From: Caldithrix sp.
GTDB taxonomy: Bacteria; KSB1; UBA2214; DYKH01
Direction: 5' to 3'
NCBI GenBank assembly: GCA_020722685.1
Contig: DYKH01000076.1
Span: forward strand, 1 to 24,846
Length of the DNA stretch: 24,846 bases
Shown here: positions 1-7,572 of the stretch, in pieces
Numbering within the stretch: the stretch's first letter is position 1
Layout: the number at the start of each line of letters is the position of its first letter
Program-made: the position numbers and the translations under genes
Notes under the pieces: generated by a model
The model's database searches: none
Seen by the model: only the letters and a program-made list of their open reading frames with translations
What the model was told of the DNA's origin: nothing

Positions 1-114
1 TGGTTGATTGAGGAGAAGGAAGCAATGTTCAAAATTTGGCTCACAACCATATTGATACTGTTCTGCTTCGCCCTTGCCGTGTTTTCCGGCGCCACCGCGA
101 AGATAGTCAAGTAA
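1..114 (+). pseudogene. Truncated 5' end of a TonB-dependent receptor gene (second copy)
   Basis: Positions 1-100 align without gaps to 1005-1104, the leader and signal-peptide region of the intact TonB receptor, with about 86 of 100 bases identical by hand count. The shared part includes the ribosome site (AGGAG) and the ATG, here at 25. The frame encodes a 29-residue signal-peptide-like sequence starting MFKIWLTTIL and ends at a TAA (112-114), where the intact gene continues into its carboxypeptidase-regulatory-like domain. It is best read as the remnant of a paralogous receptor. Because it keeps a start, a ribosome site and a hydrophobic stretch it could still be translated as a tiny membrane peptide, but nothing shows that it is. 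The copy may extend left of the window, since it begins at base 1. Confidence 0.75.
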
Positions 115-133
115 GGGGGGTTCGTAACCCACC

Positions 134-163
134 GTAGATTGTCTAAGAATCTTAAGAATCTAC
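134..163. repeat. Imperfect hairpin upstream of the small-gene pair
   Basis: GTAGATT (134-140) pairs with AATCTAC (157-163). Inside, TAAG (144-147) pairs with CTTA (151-154). There is no T-tract, so it is not a convincing terminator. It lies between the receptor relic and the gene at 188, so it could affect transcription into that pair. That role is inference. Confidence 0.35.
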
Positions 164-187
164 CGCTTCAACGAAACAGGTGAAATC

Positions 188-523
188 ATGCCTATTGACA
201 AATTTAAAGCCGCAGAAAGAGCCCTAAGAAGGTTTGGAACGATCTATGGCGCGGAAGCAGTAAAGGTATTTTCCGTAGCGAATGGATACATTTCCCGAGA
301 GTTAACGGATGGGATGGTCGCTGGAGTGCCGCAACGAACAACCCTTGATGGGAAAAAAATCTGGGCGGTTCCGATTATCTTGTCAAAAAAAACCGGCGTT
401 TATGGCGAGATCGGCGCGATTCTAATAGACGATCAGACGCATTCCATTCTGGGAATGTCTGCCAAATCAGAGGTTCTACAAAAGGCTGAGGTTCTTCTCG
501 GTGAAGAAGCCCAAGCTGCATAA
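188..523 (+). CDS. Hypothetical small protein upstream of a C39-like peptidase
   Basis: This 111-residue soluble protein has no signal peptide or membrane segment. I do not recognise its family. An N-terminal basic, helical-looking part (residues 1-25, many K and R) is followed by a segment with alternating hydrophobic residues (about 55-90), including the stretch GEIGAILIDDQTHSILG. That loosely recalls PepSY-like folds, but the match is too weak for a call. The ATG at 188 is preceded by AGGTGA at 178-183. The last 23 bases overlap the next gene, a C39-family peptidase, so the two are probably translated together. The protein may be a partner, substrate or inhibitor of that peptidase. This is inference from the overlap only. 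Confidence 0.75.
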   Translation: MPIDKFKAAERALRRFGTIYGAEAVKVFSVANGYISRELTDGMVAGVPQRTTLDGKKIWAVPIILSKKTGVYGEIGAILIDDQTHSILGMSAKSEVLQKAEVLLGEEAQAA

Positions 524-938
524 ACAAGAGAAAAGCTACTCATGTACGGTAGCCTGTCTTAAAATGGTGCTCGAACACTACGGTATAAAGGAAGACGAAA
601 AGACACTGCGAGTAAAATCAAAGACCAGGTTTTACGGCACCCACCCTATCAATGTTGTTGAGTGTGCCCAGTCCTATGGACTGAAAGCGTATGCAAGCTC
701 TTTGACTTTGAGTAAAGCTCGGGAATTGATTGAGCAAAACATTCCGGTCATTGCCAATGTCTTAAAGCAGGCGGAAGGTGAATTTTACCTCCATTCCGTA
801 GTCGTTTATCGAATAGGAAAAGGCACTGTGTATCTGTTGGACCCTGAAGATGGAGAACGGAGGCTGGACACTGACTTGTTCGAACTCCTCTGGCAAAATA
901 ACAATTACACGGCGATAGTAATTGAAAAGCAAAAATAG
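501..938 (+). CDS. Stand-alone C39-like (papain-fold) cysteine peptidase
   Basis: This 145-residue protein has the layout of a peptidase C39 domain. The start carries Gln9 and Cys15 in QEKSYSCTVAC, matching the oxyanion Gln and nucleophile Cys of the family. His98 (in LHSVVVY) and Asp114 (in LLDPEDG) sit where the catalytic His and Asp/Asn are expected. In bacteriocin exporters such as LagD and ComA this domain removes double-glycine leaders and is fused to an ABC transporter; here it stands alone with no membrane segment. The start is a GTG at 501, inside the upstream gene, with TGAGG at 487-491 as ribosome site; translational coupling is likely. The substrate is unknown. No obvious double-glycine leader peptide was noticed nearby. 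Other papain-like superfamily roles, such as toxin or peptide processing, cannot be excluded. Confidence 0.8.
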   Translation: MKKPKLHKQEKSYSCTVACLKMVLEHYGIKEDEKTLRVKSKTRFYGTHPINVVECAQSYGLKAYASSLTLSKARELIEQNIPVIANVLKQAEGEFYLHSVVVYRIGKGTVYLLDPEDGERRLDTDLFELLWQNNNYTAIVIEKQK

Positions 939-1028
939 ATTCGGGCGCCTTTACAGGTGGCCTTGGCAGGAAAGTAATTATGCCCCACTTGGTATTCGAC
1001 ATAGTGGTTGATTGAGGAGAAAGAAATA

Positions 1029-4000
1029 ATGTTCAAAATTTGGCTCACAACCATATTACTACTCGTCTGCTTCGCCCTTTCGGCGTTTGCCGGCACTACC
1101 GGGAAAATTGCCGGCAAGGTCGTCGATCGCGATTCCGGCTCGCCCTTGCCGGGTGTAAACGTCATGATCGTGGGAACCAGCTTGGGCGCCGCTACCGACA
1201 TAGATGGGACTTATTCGATACTCAATGTTCCCCCTGGCACGTATGAGCTCAGGTTCAGCATGGTCGGTTATGCCGAGCACCGGGTGCAGCAGGTTCGCGT
1301 GGCCATCGATTTGACCACGACCACCGATGCCAGCCTGGTAACCCAGGCCCTGGTCGGCGAAGATGTCGTGGTGGTGGCCAAAAGGGCTATCGTCACCAAG
1401 GATATTTCCAACAGCCAGATGAATATTGAATCGGCGACCATCGAGACTTTGCCGGTGCAATCCGCAAAAGAAGTGCTCACTCTGCAAGCCGGCATCGAAC
1501 GCGGCAGCGAAGGCATCATCGTCCGCGGCGGCGGTGCCAACCAAACTGCCTTTTTGCTGGATGGCTTATCGCTCAATGATGAACGCTCTAATATTCCTTA
1601 TGCGGCAGCCGGGCTAAGCGCCGTCAAAGAGATTCAAGTGCAGACCGGCGGCTTTAATGCAGAATATGGCAACCTGCGCTCCGGTTTGGTCAATGTCATT
1701 ACCCGAGAAGGAAACACCGTCAAGTACAACGGCACTGCAACCTTCCGCTACAGTCCGGCGGAAAGCAAGCATTTTGGTCGCTCATTGTTCGATCCCTACT
1801 CCTACTTTAATCGGCCTTATATGGACCCGACGGTCTGCTGGACCGGCACCCAGAACGGCGCTTGGGATAGCTATACCATTCGCCAATACCCCAAGTTCGA
1901 GGGATGGAACTCGGTATCTTATGCCACCATTCGCGATAAGGATCCGAAAAACGACCTGACGCCAGAGGGGGCAAAACGGCTTTATGAATGGCAGCATCGC
2001 CGTCAGGGAGACATCACCAAGCCGGATTACGTGGCCGACTTGGGTTTCGGCGGGCCGCTGCCTTTTATCAGCAAGCCATTGGGCGATCTGCGATTTTTCC
2101 TATCCCATTTCCGCGAGCGCAGCATGTTCGTTTTCCCGCTCTCAAGAGACAGCTATTCGGAGAATCAAACCCAGCTCAAGCTGACCTCCGATATCAATCC
2201 GCGAATGAAGCTGACGCTGACCGGGCTTTACGGCGAAGTGCGCTCGGTTTCCCCCTATGACTGGAAGGTCACCCCCACGGGCTATGTCCTGCGCGAGGTC
2301 GAGGAAGTGGCCAACCTATTGAGCGCCACCAGCGGCAACAGTATTCTGTACATGCCGGGTTATTACAGCCCCAGTGACATCTACCGTTCGGTGTTCGGCT
2401 TGCAGCTCACGCACATGGTGACACCCAAGACCTATTATGAAGTCAGTTTGCAATACAATCTGAACCGCTACAACACCTTCAAGACCGCCACCAGGGACAC
2501 GAGCAAGCAGTTCGAGCCGGTGCCTGGCTACTTTGTCGATGAAGCGCCCTACGGCTACTGGGGCTACGGCGTCACCGGAGTGGACGGCATGAGCATGGGC
2601 GGCTGGATGAACCTGGGACGAGACAGAAGCGTCAACTCCACAACTTCTTTCCGGTTCGACGTTACCAGCCAAGTCGACAGCCGCAATCAGGTGAAGCTGG
2701 GGGTGCAAGCGGTGTACAACGACTATGACATCAAATCCTCCACCGTCAGCCCTTCCATGAGCACCTGGACCCGAAGCATGCTCTACCACGTCTTCCCGTT
2801 TCGCATCGGCGCCTTTTTGCAGGACAAGTTAGAGTTTGAAGGATTCATTGCCAATTTGGGACTGCGGCTTGACTATTCCGACCCCAACGCGCGGGAATTT
2901 AATCTTCAGGAATACGACAAGAATTTGGGCGCCGGCTATGGCAATTCCATCGAGAAAAACGTCGAGACAAAAGCGACCTCGGGAGAATGGTATTGGAGTC
3001 CGCGATTGGGCATCTCGCATCCCATTACCGACAATTCCAAGCTGTACTTCAACTATGGCCATTTCCGTTCCGAGCCAGCTTCCTCTTATCGTTTCCGCCT
3101 GCAGCGCGAATCCAACGGCTTGGTTACTTATCTCGGCAATTCTGGCTTGGAATTGGAAAAGACGGTCGCTTACGAGCTCGGCTATTCGCAAAATATTCTC
3201 GACATGTTGCTCCTAAACGTCGCCGCCTATTACAAGGACGTCACCAACCAGCCGGGCTGGATTTTTTATCAAAACATCAATAACTCGGTTCAATATTATA
3301 AAGCCGCCAATAACAATTACGCCGACATTCGCGGTTTTGAGATCACGCTGACCAAACGCGCCGGGACTTGGCTGACCGGATTCGTCAATTACACGTATCA
3401 CGTCCTCACCTCGGGTTACTTTGGCTTGACCAATTATTACCAGAATCCGACCAAGCAGCGCGACTATCTGCGTCTCAATCCCTATCAATCGCGCCCGCAT
3501 CCCCAGCCGTATGTCCGCGCCAATATCGATGTGCATACTCCCGACAACTTTGGTCCTCGCTTGGCCGGCTTCTATCCTTTGGGCCGGTGGAATCTAAACC
3601 TGTTGGCCGATTGGAAGGCGGGAAGGTATGAAACGTACAATCCCAACAGCATCCCCGGCGTGGTGGATGACGTGCAGTGGAAGGATTGGTACAACCTGGA
3701 TCTGCGACTTTCCAAGGTGATCGCTTACCGGGGATTAGACTTGCAGTGTTACATCGATTTCACCAACGTTTTGAACACCAAACACCTCAGCATGGCCGGC
3801 TTTGCCGACAATTATGACTATCTGGACTATTTGGCTTCTCTGAACTTTTCTTGGGAAAAAGGCGACGAAAAAGGCGACGACCGGGTCGGCACCTATCGCC
3901 CGGAAGGAGTGGCCTACGATCCGTTGGAGCTGAATCCTAACAATGATCCGGAGATTCATAAACGCAACCAAGCGCGCAAAGAGAAAAAGTCCTACATCGA

Positions 4001-4073
4001 CATGCCTAATATCGACTCGCTGACGTTTCTCAATCCGCGCGATATTACTTTTGGCATAAAAATTTACTTCTGA
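1029..4073 (+). CDS. TonB-dependent receptor with carboxypeptidase-regulatory-like N-domain
   Basis: This is an outer-membrane protein of 1014 residues. A signal peptide (about 1-22) is followed by a CarboxypepD_reg-like domain (about 24-105, with GKIAGKVVDRDSG and DIDGTYSILNVPPGTYEL). A plug domain follows (about 150-230, with IIVRGGGANQTAFLLDG and GFNAEYGNLRSGLVNVITREG), then a beta-barrel to the C-terminal Phe. This is the SusC/CirA-like architecture of FCB bacteria, importing large ligands with TonB-ExbBD energy. The ATG at 1029 is chosen over an in-frame TTG at 1008 because AGGAG (1015-1019) is correctly spaced and the signal peptide then starts cleanly. No SusD homologue is adjacent; the next large gene (4741) is a secreted protein that may be its partner. 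A degraded copy of its 5' end lies at 1-114. The substrate is unknown. Confidence 0.93.
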   Translation: MFKIWLTTILLLVCFALSAFAGTTGKIAGKVVDRDSGSPLPGVNVMIVGTSLGAATDIDGTYSILNVPPGTYELRFSMVGYAEHRVQQVRVAIDLTTTTDASLVTQALVGEDVVVVAKRAIVTKDISNSQMNIESATIETLPVQSAKEVLTLQAGIERGSEGIIVRGGGANQTAFLLDGLSLNDERSNIPYAAAGLSAVKEIQVQTGGFNAEYGNLRSGLVNVITREGNTVKYNGTATFRYSPAESKHFGRSLFDPYSYFNRPYMDPTVCWTGTQNGAWDSYTIRQYPKFEGWNSVSYATIRDKDPKNDLTPEGAKRLYEWQHRRQGDITKPDYVADLGFGGPLPFISKPLGDLRFFLSHFRERSMFVFPLSRDSYSENQTQLKLTSDINPRMKLTLTGLYGEVRSVSPYDWKVTPTGYVLREVEEVANLLSATSGNSILYMPGYYSPSDIYRSVFGLQLTHMVTPKTYYEVSLQYNLNRYNTFKTATRDTSKQFEPVPGYFVDEAPYGYWGYGVTGVDGMSMGGWMNLGRDRSVNSTTSFRFDVTSQVDSRNQVKLGVQAVYNDYDIKSSTVSPSMSTWTRSMLYHVFPFRIGAFLQDKLEFEGFIANLGLRLDYSDPNAREFNLQEYDKNLGAGYGNSIEKNVETKATSGEWYWSPRLGISHPITDNSKLYFNYGHFRSEPASSYRFRLQRESNGLVTYLGNSGLELEKTVAYELGYSQNILDMLLLNVAAYYKDVTNQPGWIFYQNINNSVQYYKAANNNYADIRGFEITLTKRAGTWLTGFVNYTYHVLTSGYFGLTNYYQNPTKQRDYLRLNPYQSRPHPQPYVRANIDVHTPDNFGPRLAGFYPLGRWNLNLLADWKAGRYETYNPNSIPGVVDDVQWKDWYNLDLRLSKVIAYRGLDLQCYIDFTNVLNTKHLSMAGFADNYDYLDYLASLNFSWEKGDEKGDDRVGTYRPEGVAYDPLELNPNNDPEIHKRNQARKEKKSYIDMPNIDSLTFLNPRDITFGIKIYF

Positions 4074-4080
4074 GATACCG

Positions 4081-4110
4081 AACCGCGAATTCACGCGAAT
4101 GTACGCCAAT
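4081..4110 (+). repeat. Left inverted repeat of GxxExxY cassette (three decamer units)
   Basis: Three consecutive 10-bp units (AACCGCGAAT, TCACGCGAAT, GTACGCCAAT) begin 7 bases after the receptor stop codon. The block matches the reverse complement of 4638-4667 at 25 of 30 positions, including the whole outer decamer. The pair brackets the GxxExxY gene. This arrangement resembles terminal inverted repeats of a small mobile cassette, but no target-site duplication was seen outside it. Confidence 0.75.
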
Positions 4111-4207
4111 AGCTTCCATCTAAGCTGATTGCTTCGGTTAGCATGCATAGAGGGATGGCGTGTCAAGAGCAAGGACTTGAAAAGATGGACTGCAAGAAAG
4201 GCGAAGG

Positions 4208-4591
4208 TTGGCAGAGCTGCTCGAAAAAGATCTTGTTTACCGAATCATCGGTTGTGCCATGGCCGTCCATAACACGCTTGGTCACGGTCTGCGAGAGAAA
4301 ACTTATGAAAATGCGCTTTGTGTGGAATTCCGACATCAAGGCATTAAGTATGGCCAGCAATCCCGATTTCCGGTTCACTATCGCAACGAGGTCGTTGATG
4401 AGTTCGTGCCTGATCTTGTGGTGGAAGGACGTGTGATCGTTGATAACAAGACAGTGGACAGCATCATCGATGATCATCGTGGGAAGATACTAACTTATCT
4501 TAGAATCACCGGTTTGAAAGTAGGTGTGATTATCAATTTCAAAAATCGTAAGCTTGAATGGGAACGGCTTGTCTTGGATGAAGCGCATTAA
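4208..4591 (+). CDS. GxxExxY protein (PDDEXK_3-like)
   Basis: This 127-residue protein carries the family motif G27-x-x-E30-x-x-Y33 (GLREKTY) after the usual opening (LVYRIIGCAMAVHNTLG). It ends with the family-typical GLKVGVIINFKNRKLEWERLVL. The family is predicted to have a PD-(D/E)xK nuclease-like fold; its biological role is unknown. Here P68-D69 is kept, but the usual E-x-K is D79-N80-K81, a weakened active site. The start is taken as TTG at 4208 because the family N-terminus begins there; GAAGG directly precedes it, which is too close for a good ribosome site, and a CTG at 4190 is an alternative. No ATG lies in frame upstream before a stop. The gene sits inside decamer inverted repeats between the receptor and the secreted protein at 4741. 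Confidence 0.85.
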   Translation: MAELLEKDLVYRIIGCAMAVHNTLGHGLREKTYENALCVEFRHQGIKYGQQSRFPVHYRNEVVDEFVPDLVVEGRVIVDNKTVDSIIDDHRGKILTYLRITGLKVGVIINFKNRKLEWERLVLDEAH

Positions 4592-4637
4592 ACAATCGCG
4601 TAGAAATTTTGATGAACTGCCAATATCCTCAAGGTTG

Positions 4638-4667
4638 ATTCGCGTTCATTAGCGTTCATTCGCGGTT
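4638..4667 (-). repeat. Right inverted repeat of GxxExxY cassette
   Basis: Read on the minus strand it is three decamers (AACCGCGAAT, GAACGCTAAT, GAACGCGAAT). It mirrors 4081-4110 and lies 46 bases after the GxxExxY stop codon. On the plus strand the repeating core is TTCATTCGCG. This core is related to the CTTTGCG and CTTCGTG units found elsewhere in the window. Confidence 0.75.
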
Positions 4668-4740
4668 GTTAAATGCCTGTGCCAAATCGTTGTTCGAGGG
4701 ATATTCAAGATCAAGACTCGCATGCTTTCTGGGAGAAAAA

Positions 4741-6900
4741 ATGAAAATTTATATCACCATGCATAGGATAGGAAAGCTATCAGTAATCCTGATAGCGGCC
4801 AATTTGTTTACGCTGAGTGCGCCAACCCGCGCACAAGTGCAAGGAACGGAGAAAAAGTACATTCGCATCGGCTCGCTGCAAAATCTCTACTCAGCCTATG
4901 GCTCGGAACGGGCATGGAATGAATCCTACTACGAGGGCCTCGTATGGCCCGCTTGTTACAGCTATCAGGACAACGCCGTGATCAAGCGCTCTTGGATTGC
5001 TTGTCAGGATTTCACCGATGTCAGCAGCAACCACTGGGAGAAAGTCGGCATCTATTTTGCGCTGAGCGATGAAGGCACCACCCTCTTTCCTATGCAGTTG
5101 CGCCAAACCGCTAAATTCGCTGCGCCGATTGTATATGTCAACGGCAACAACATCACCGCTCCGTATGCGGGAGACGTGGACGAGGTCGACCCTGAGCAGA
5201 TTCCGGATCGCATCGTCACCAACGTGGTGAACACTGCCTTGGGCTTGACCATGACCCGGCGTATTCTGGGCTTTAGCCAGCAATATCACGACAACTACTT
5301 TATCACCGAGTACACTTTCACCAACACCGGCAATGTCGATTGGGATGACACCATCGAGCTACAAGCCCCTCTCAAAGGGGTGCGCATCGGTTGGGGCATT
5401 CGCTATTCCGTGAGTCGCGAGGGCTCCTTCAAGATCGGCAGTCATCAGTCCTGGGGCAAGTACTCTTGGGTAACCAAGCGCGGTGAGGATTATCCCGCCC
5501 ACGCCAACGAAAAGATCACCGAAGCCAACCCCATCGTGCAATGGCTGCGCTGCGGCTTTTCTTGGGCCGGCCAGGCAGACGTGAATGCCTTTGACAATAT
5601 CGGCGGGCCGGATGTGAACGGCAGCGGTCGCCTTTGTGCGCCGCAACATGCTGGCGTCGTGGTTTTGCACGTGGACAAGAGCGCCACGGACAAGACCGAC
5701 GATCCCAATCAGCCGGTCGTCTTGGGCTGGCATGCGGGCGACACTTATCCATCTGTCAGCGGCATGTCGCTGAGCAGCATGACCCCCATGTTTCAGCTTT
5801 ACGAGATGCTTTCTGGCAAACCTTTTGGCGGCTTGGGCGGCAATGAGCGTATGGATGAAGTATATATGGCCAAGAATCCCGTCGCGTATCTGGTGCATAA
5901 CGACGGCGGCGGAACCAATCTCTGGATTTGCTACGGGCCGTTTGATTTGCAGCATGGGGAGAGCGTTACGATTGTAGAGGCCGAAGGCGTCAGCGGTTTG
6001 AGCCGGGCCAAATGCGAGGAAATCGGCAGGCGCTGGAAAAAAGCCTATGACAATCCGAATGATGCTGGACCCTTTACCTTGCCGGATGGCAGTACCACCA
6101 ATGACAAAAACATCTACAAAGACAAATGGGTGTACACCGGCAAGGATTCTATTTTGCTGACCTTTGGCCGCGCCAAGCGCAATTATGACAGCCATTATGC
6201 CATCCCGCAACCGCCGCAGCCGCCCACGCTTTTCAACGTCGAATCCGGCGGTGATCGCATCAGCTTAAAGTGGAACGCAAGTCCTTCTGAGGGTGAACCC
6301 GGATTTGCCGGTTACAAAATCTTCCGCGCCGTCGGCAAGCCGGACACGACCTATACGGAAATCTATAGCTGTGGCCCCGGTGTTACAAGCTATGACGATC
6401 AGAGTGTCATTCGTGGAATTTCTCACTACTACTACATCTGCGCGGTCAATGACGGCAGCAACAATACTTCCGGTGAAACCAATCCCGTTGGCCCGCTACT
6501 GAGCAGCCGTTATTATACGCAAACCACCGAGCCGGCGCAATTGCGCCGCCAGGCGGGACTCAATTTGCAGGATATTCGAGTCGTCCCGAATCCTTATAAC
6601 ATCCGGATGCGCGACCTGCAATATGTCGGCGAGCCAGACAAGATCATGTTCTTGAACATACCGGCCTATTGCACGATCCGTATTTACACAGAGAATGGCG
6701 ATCTCATCGACACCATTGAGCACGTGAATGGCAGCGGCGACGAACCGTGGAATTCGATCACCTCGTCGCGACAGGTGGTGGTCAGCGGCATTTATATCGC
6801 CCACTTTGAGGTGAGCCGAGATTATTACGACCCAACGACCAATGAGCTTTTGTATCGCAAGGGCGATAGCGCCTATAGAAAATTTGTGATTATTCGTTAA
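4741..6900 (+). CDS. Large secreted protein with FN3-like domain and sorting-type C-terminus
   Basis: The 719-residue product has a signal peptide (about 1-32, ending SAPTRAQ). A long N-terminal part of unknown family (about 33-480) is rich in aromatic and Gly residues. A fibronectin type III-like domain follows at about 490-580 (ISLKWNASP, YYYICAVND). The C-terminal beta domain (about 607-719) has VVPNPYNIRMRD, CTIRIYTENGDLIDTIEH and SGIYIAHFEV. This tail has the shape of a T9SS sorting domain (Pro-Asn-Pro-Tyr start, SGIY, a basic end) but lacks the NPFNP core. The ATG at 4741 is chosen, over an in-frame TTG at 4666, because GGGAG (4731-4735) precedes it and a clean signal peptide follows. 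It lies just past the GxxExxY cassette; without that cassette it would directly follow the TonB receptor, so the two may have formed an operon. Its function is unknown. Confidence 0.85.
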   Translation: MKIYITMHRIGKLSVILIAANLFTLSAPTRAQVQGTEKKYIRIGSLQNLYSAYGSERAWNESYYEGLVWPACYSYQDNAVIKRSWIACQDFTDVSSNHWEKVGIYFALSDEGTTLFPMQLRQTAKFAAPIVYVNGNNITAPYAGDVDEVDPEQIPDRIVTNVVNTALGLTMTRRILGFSQQYHDNYFITEYTFTNTGNVDWDDTIELQAPLKGVRIGWGIRYSVSREGSFKIGSHQSWGKYSWVTKRGEDYPAHANEKITEANPIVQWLRCGFSWAGQADVNAFDNIGGPDVNGSGRLCAPQHAGVVVLHVDKSATDKTDDPNQPVVLGWHAGDTYPSVSGMSLSSMTPMFQLYEMLSGKPFGGLGGNERMDEVYMAKNPVAYLVHNDGGGTNLWICYGPFDLQHGESVTIVEAEGVSGLSRAKCEEIGRRWKKAYDNPNDAGPFTLPDGSTTNDKNIYKDKWVYTGKDSILLTFGRAKRNYDSHYAIPQPPQPPTLFNVESGGDRISLKWNASPSEGEPGFAGYKIFRAVGKPDTTYTEIYSCGPGVTSYDDQSVIRGISHYYYICAVNDGSNNTSGETNPVGPLLSSRYYTQTTEPAQLRRQAGLNLQDIRVVPNPYNIRMRDLQYVGEPDKIMFLNIPAYCTIRIYTENGDLIDTIEHVNGSGDEPWNSITSSRQVVVSGIYIAHFEVSRDYYDPTTNELLYRKGDSAYRKFVIIR

Positions 6901-7074
6901 GACAGATTTGGACTATAATGTTTATTTGCCACAAATCCCGCCGGTGGCGGATGCGCCTTTGGTGCAGACACAAATCACGCCATCGGTTGATGCGACCTTT
7001 CGCGTAGGCACAAAGGAAAAGCATGCGCTTTCTAAGCGTGGACTGAGTTTGTGAATCTGGAGAGGTGAGATTAT
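6901..7074. other. Intergenic spacer with weak repeats of the CTTTGTG type
   Basis: The spacer holds scattered CCTTTGGTGC, CCTTTCGCG and GCACAAAGG words and a short stem AAAGC/GCTTT (7019-7032). These look like a decayed form of the tandem-repeat arrays seen at 8997-9022 and 13312-13442. No clear terminator or promoter is visible. Confidence 0.3.
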
Positions 7075-7488
7075 ATGAAGATGCCCAAATCCATTTTAGT
7101 CGGCGGCGTCTTGATGATACTGTTAGGTTTGGCAAGAGGAGCAGGTGGAATTAGTTTAATGGTGCAGGGCGAAAACACGCTTCCTAATATTATCGCAAAC
7201 ACTCGTACCATTCGGGCGTTAGCAATTGGGTTGGTCTTAATAGGTCTACTTGAGCTTATTTCGGCTATTGGCGTCTTGCTCCTAAAACGTTCTTTCTGGA
7301 TTTTGGGAATTATGACCACGATACTATTTGTGATTGATGGAGCACTCAACGGTTACCTGCTTTTCGGAAAACCTGGAGATCAAGGTACCATTGTCAACTG
7401 TATTGTGGCAATTTTAATAATAAGTTGTCTTCTTATTGGGCGAAAGGTCTTTGCCGTTTCCGGTTCACAAGATACCAACAAACTCTGA
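7075..7488 (+). CDS. Hypothetical four-helix membrane protein
   Basis: The 137-residue product has four predicted membrane segments: about residues 6-26 (ILVGGVLMILLGLARGAGG), 47-70 (ALAIGLVLIGLLELISAIGVLL), 74-95 (FWILGIMTTILFVIDGALNGYL) and 105-124 (TIVNCIVAILIISCLLIG). The C-terminal tail is short and polar. The ATG has AGGTGA at 7063-7068. I recognise no family and no catalytic motif; small integral membrane proteins like this are common and poorly characterised. It stands alone between a secreted-protein gene and a toxin-antitoxin-like pair, with its own ribosome site, and nothing ties it to either neighbour. Confidence 0.8.
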   Translation: MKMPKSILVGGVLMILLGLARGAGGISLMVQGENTLPNIIANTRTIRALAIGLVLIGLLELISAIGVLLLKRSFWILGIMTTILFVIDGALNGYLLFGKPGDQGTIVNCIVAILIISCLLIGRKVFAVSGSQDTNKL

Positions 7489-7538
7489 TGAGAACGAATA
7501 TTAGACTCTCGACTTTTGCGTGTTGGAGCTAAGATTAC

Positions 7539-7567
7539 TTGCTTCTTTGGTGCTGCTACAACATAAT
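7539..7567 (+). promoter_or_regulatory. Possible promoter giving a leaderless transcript of the NTase-like gene
   Basis: CATAAT at 7562-7567 matches 5 of 6 bases of a -10 hexamer. TTGCTT at 7539-7544 lies 17 bases upstream and matches only 3 of 6 of the -35 consensus. Transcription would start near 7573, the ATG itself. No ribosome site precedes that ATG, which fits a leaderless message. Promoters in FCB bacteria often differ from this consensus, so the call is tentative. Confidence 0.35.
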
Positions 7568-7572
7568 TGTGT

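Noticed and set aside
4121..4436. Plus-strand frame starting at 4143 overlapping the GxxExxY gene
   Set aside because: The translation has no resemblance to a known protein, while the overlapping frame matches the GxxExxY family along its whole length.
5359..6210. Minus-strand open frame of 283 codons opposite the 4741 gene
   Set aside because: It has no ribosome site or recognisable domain, and the plus-strand gene there has a complete, structured product.
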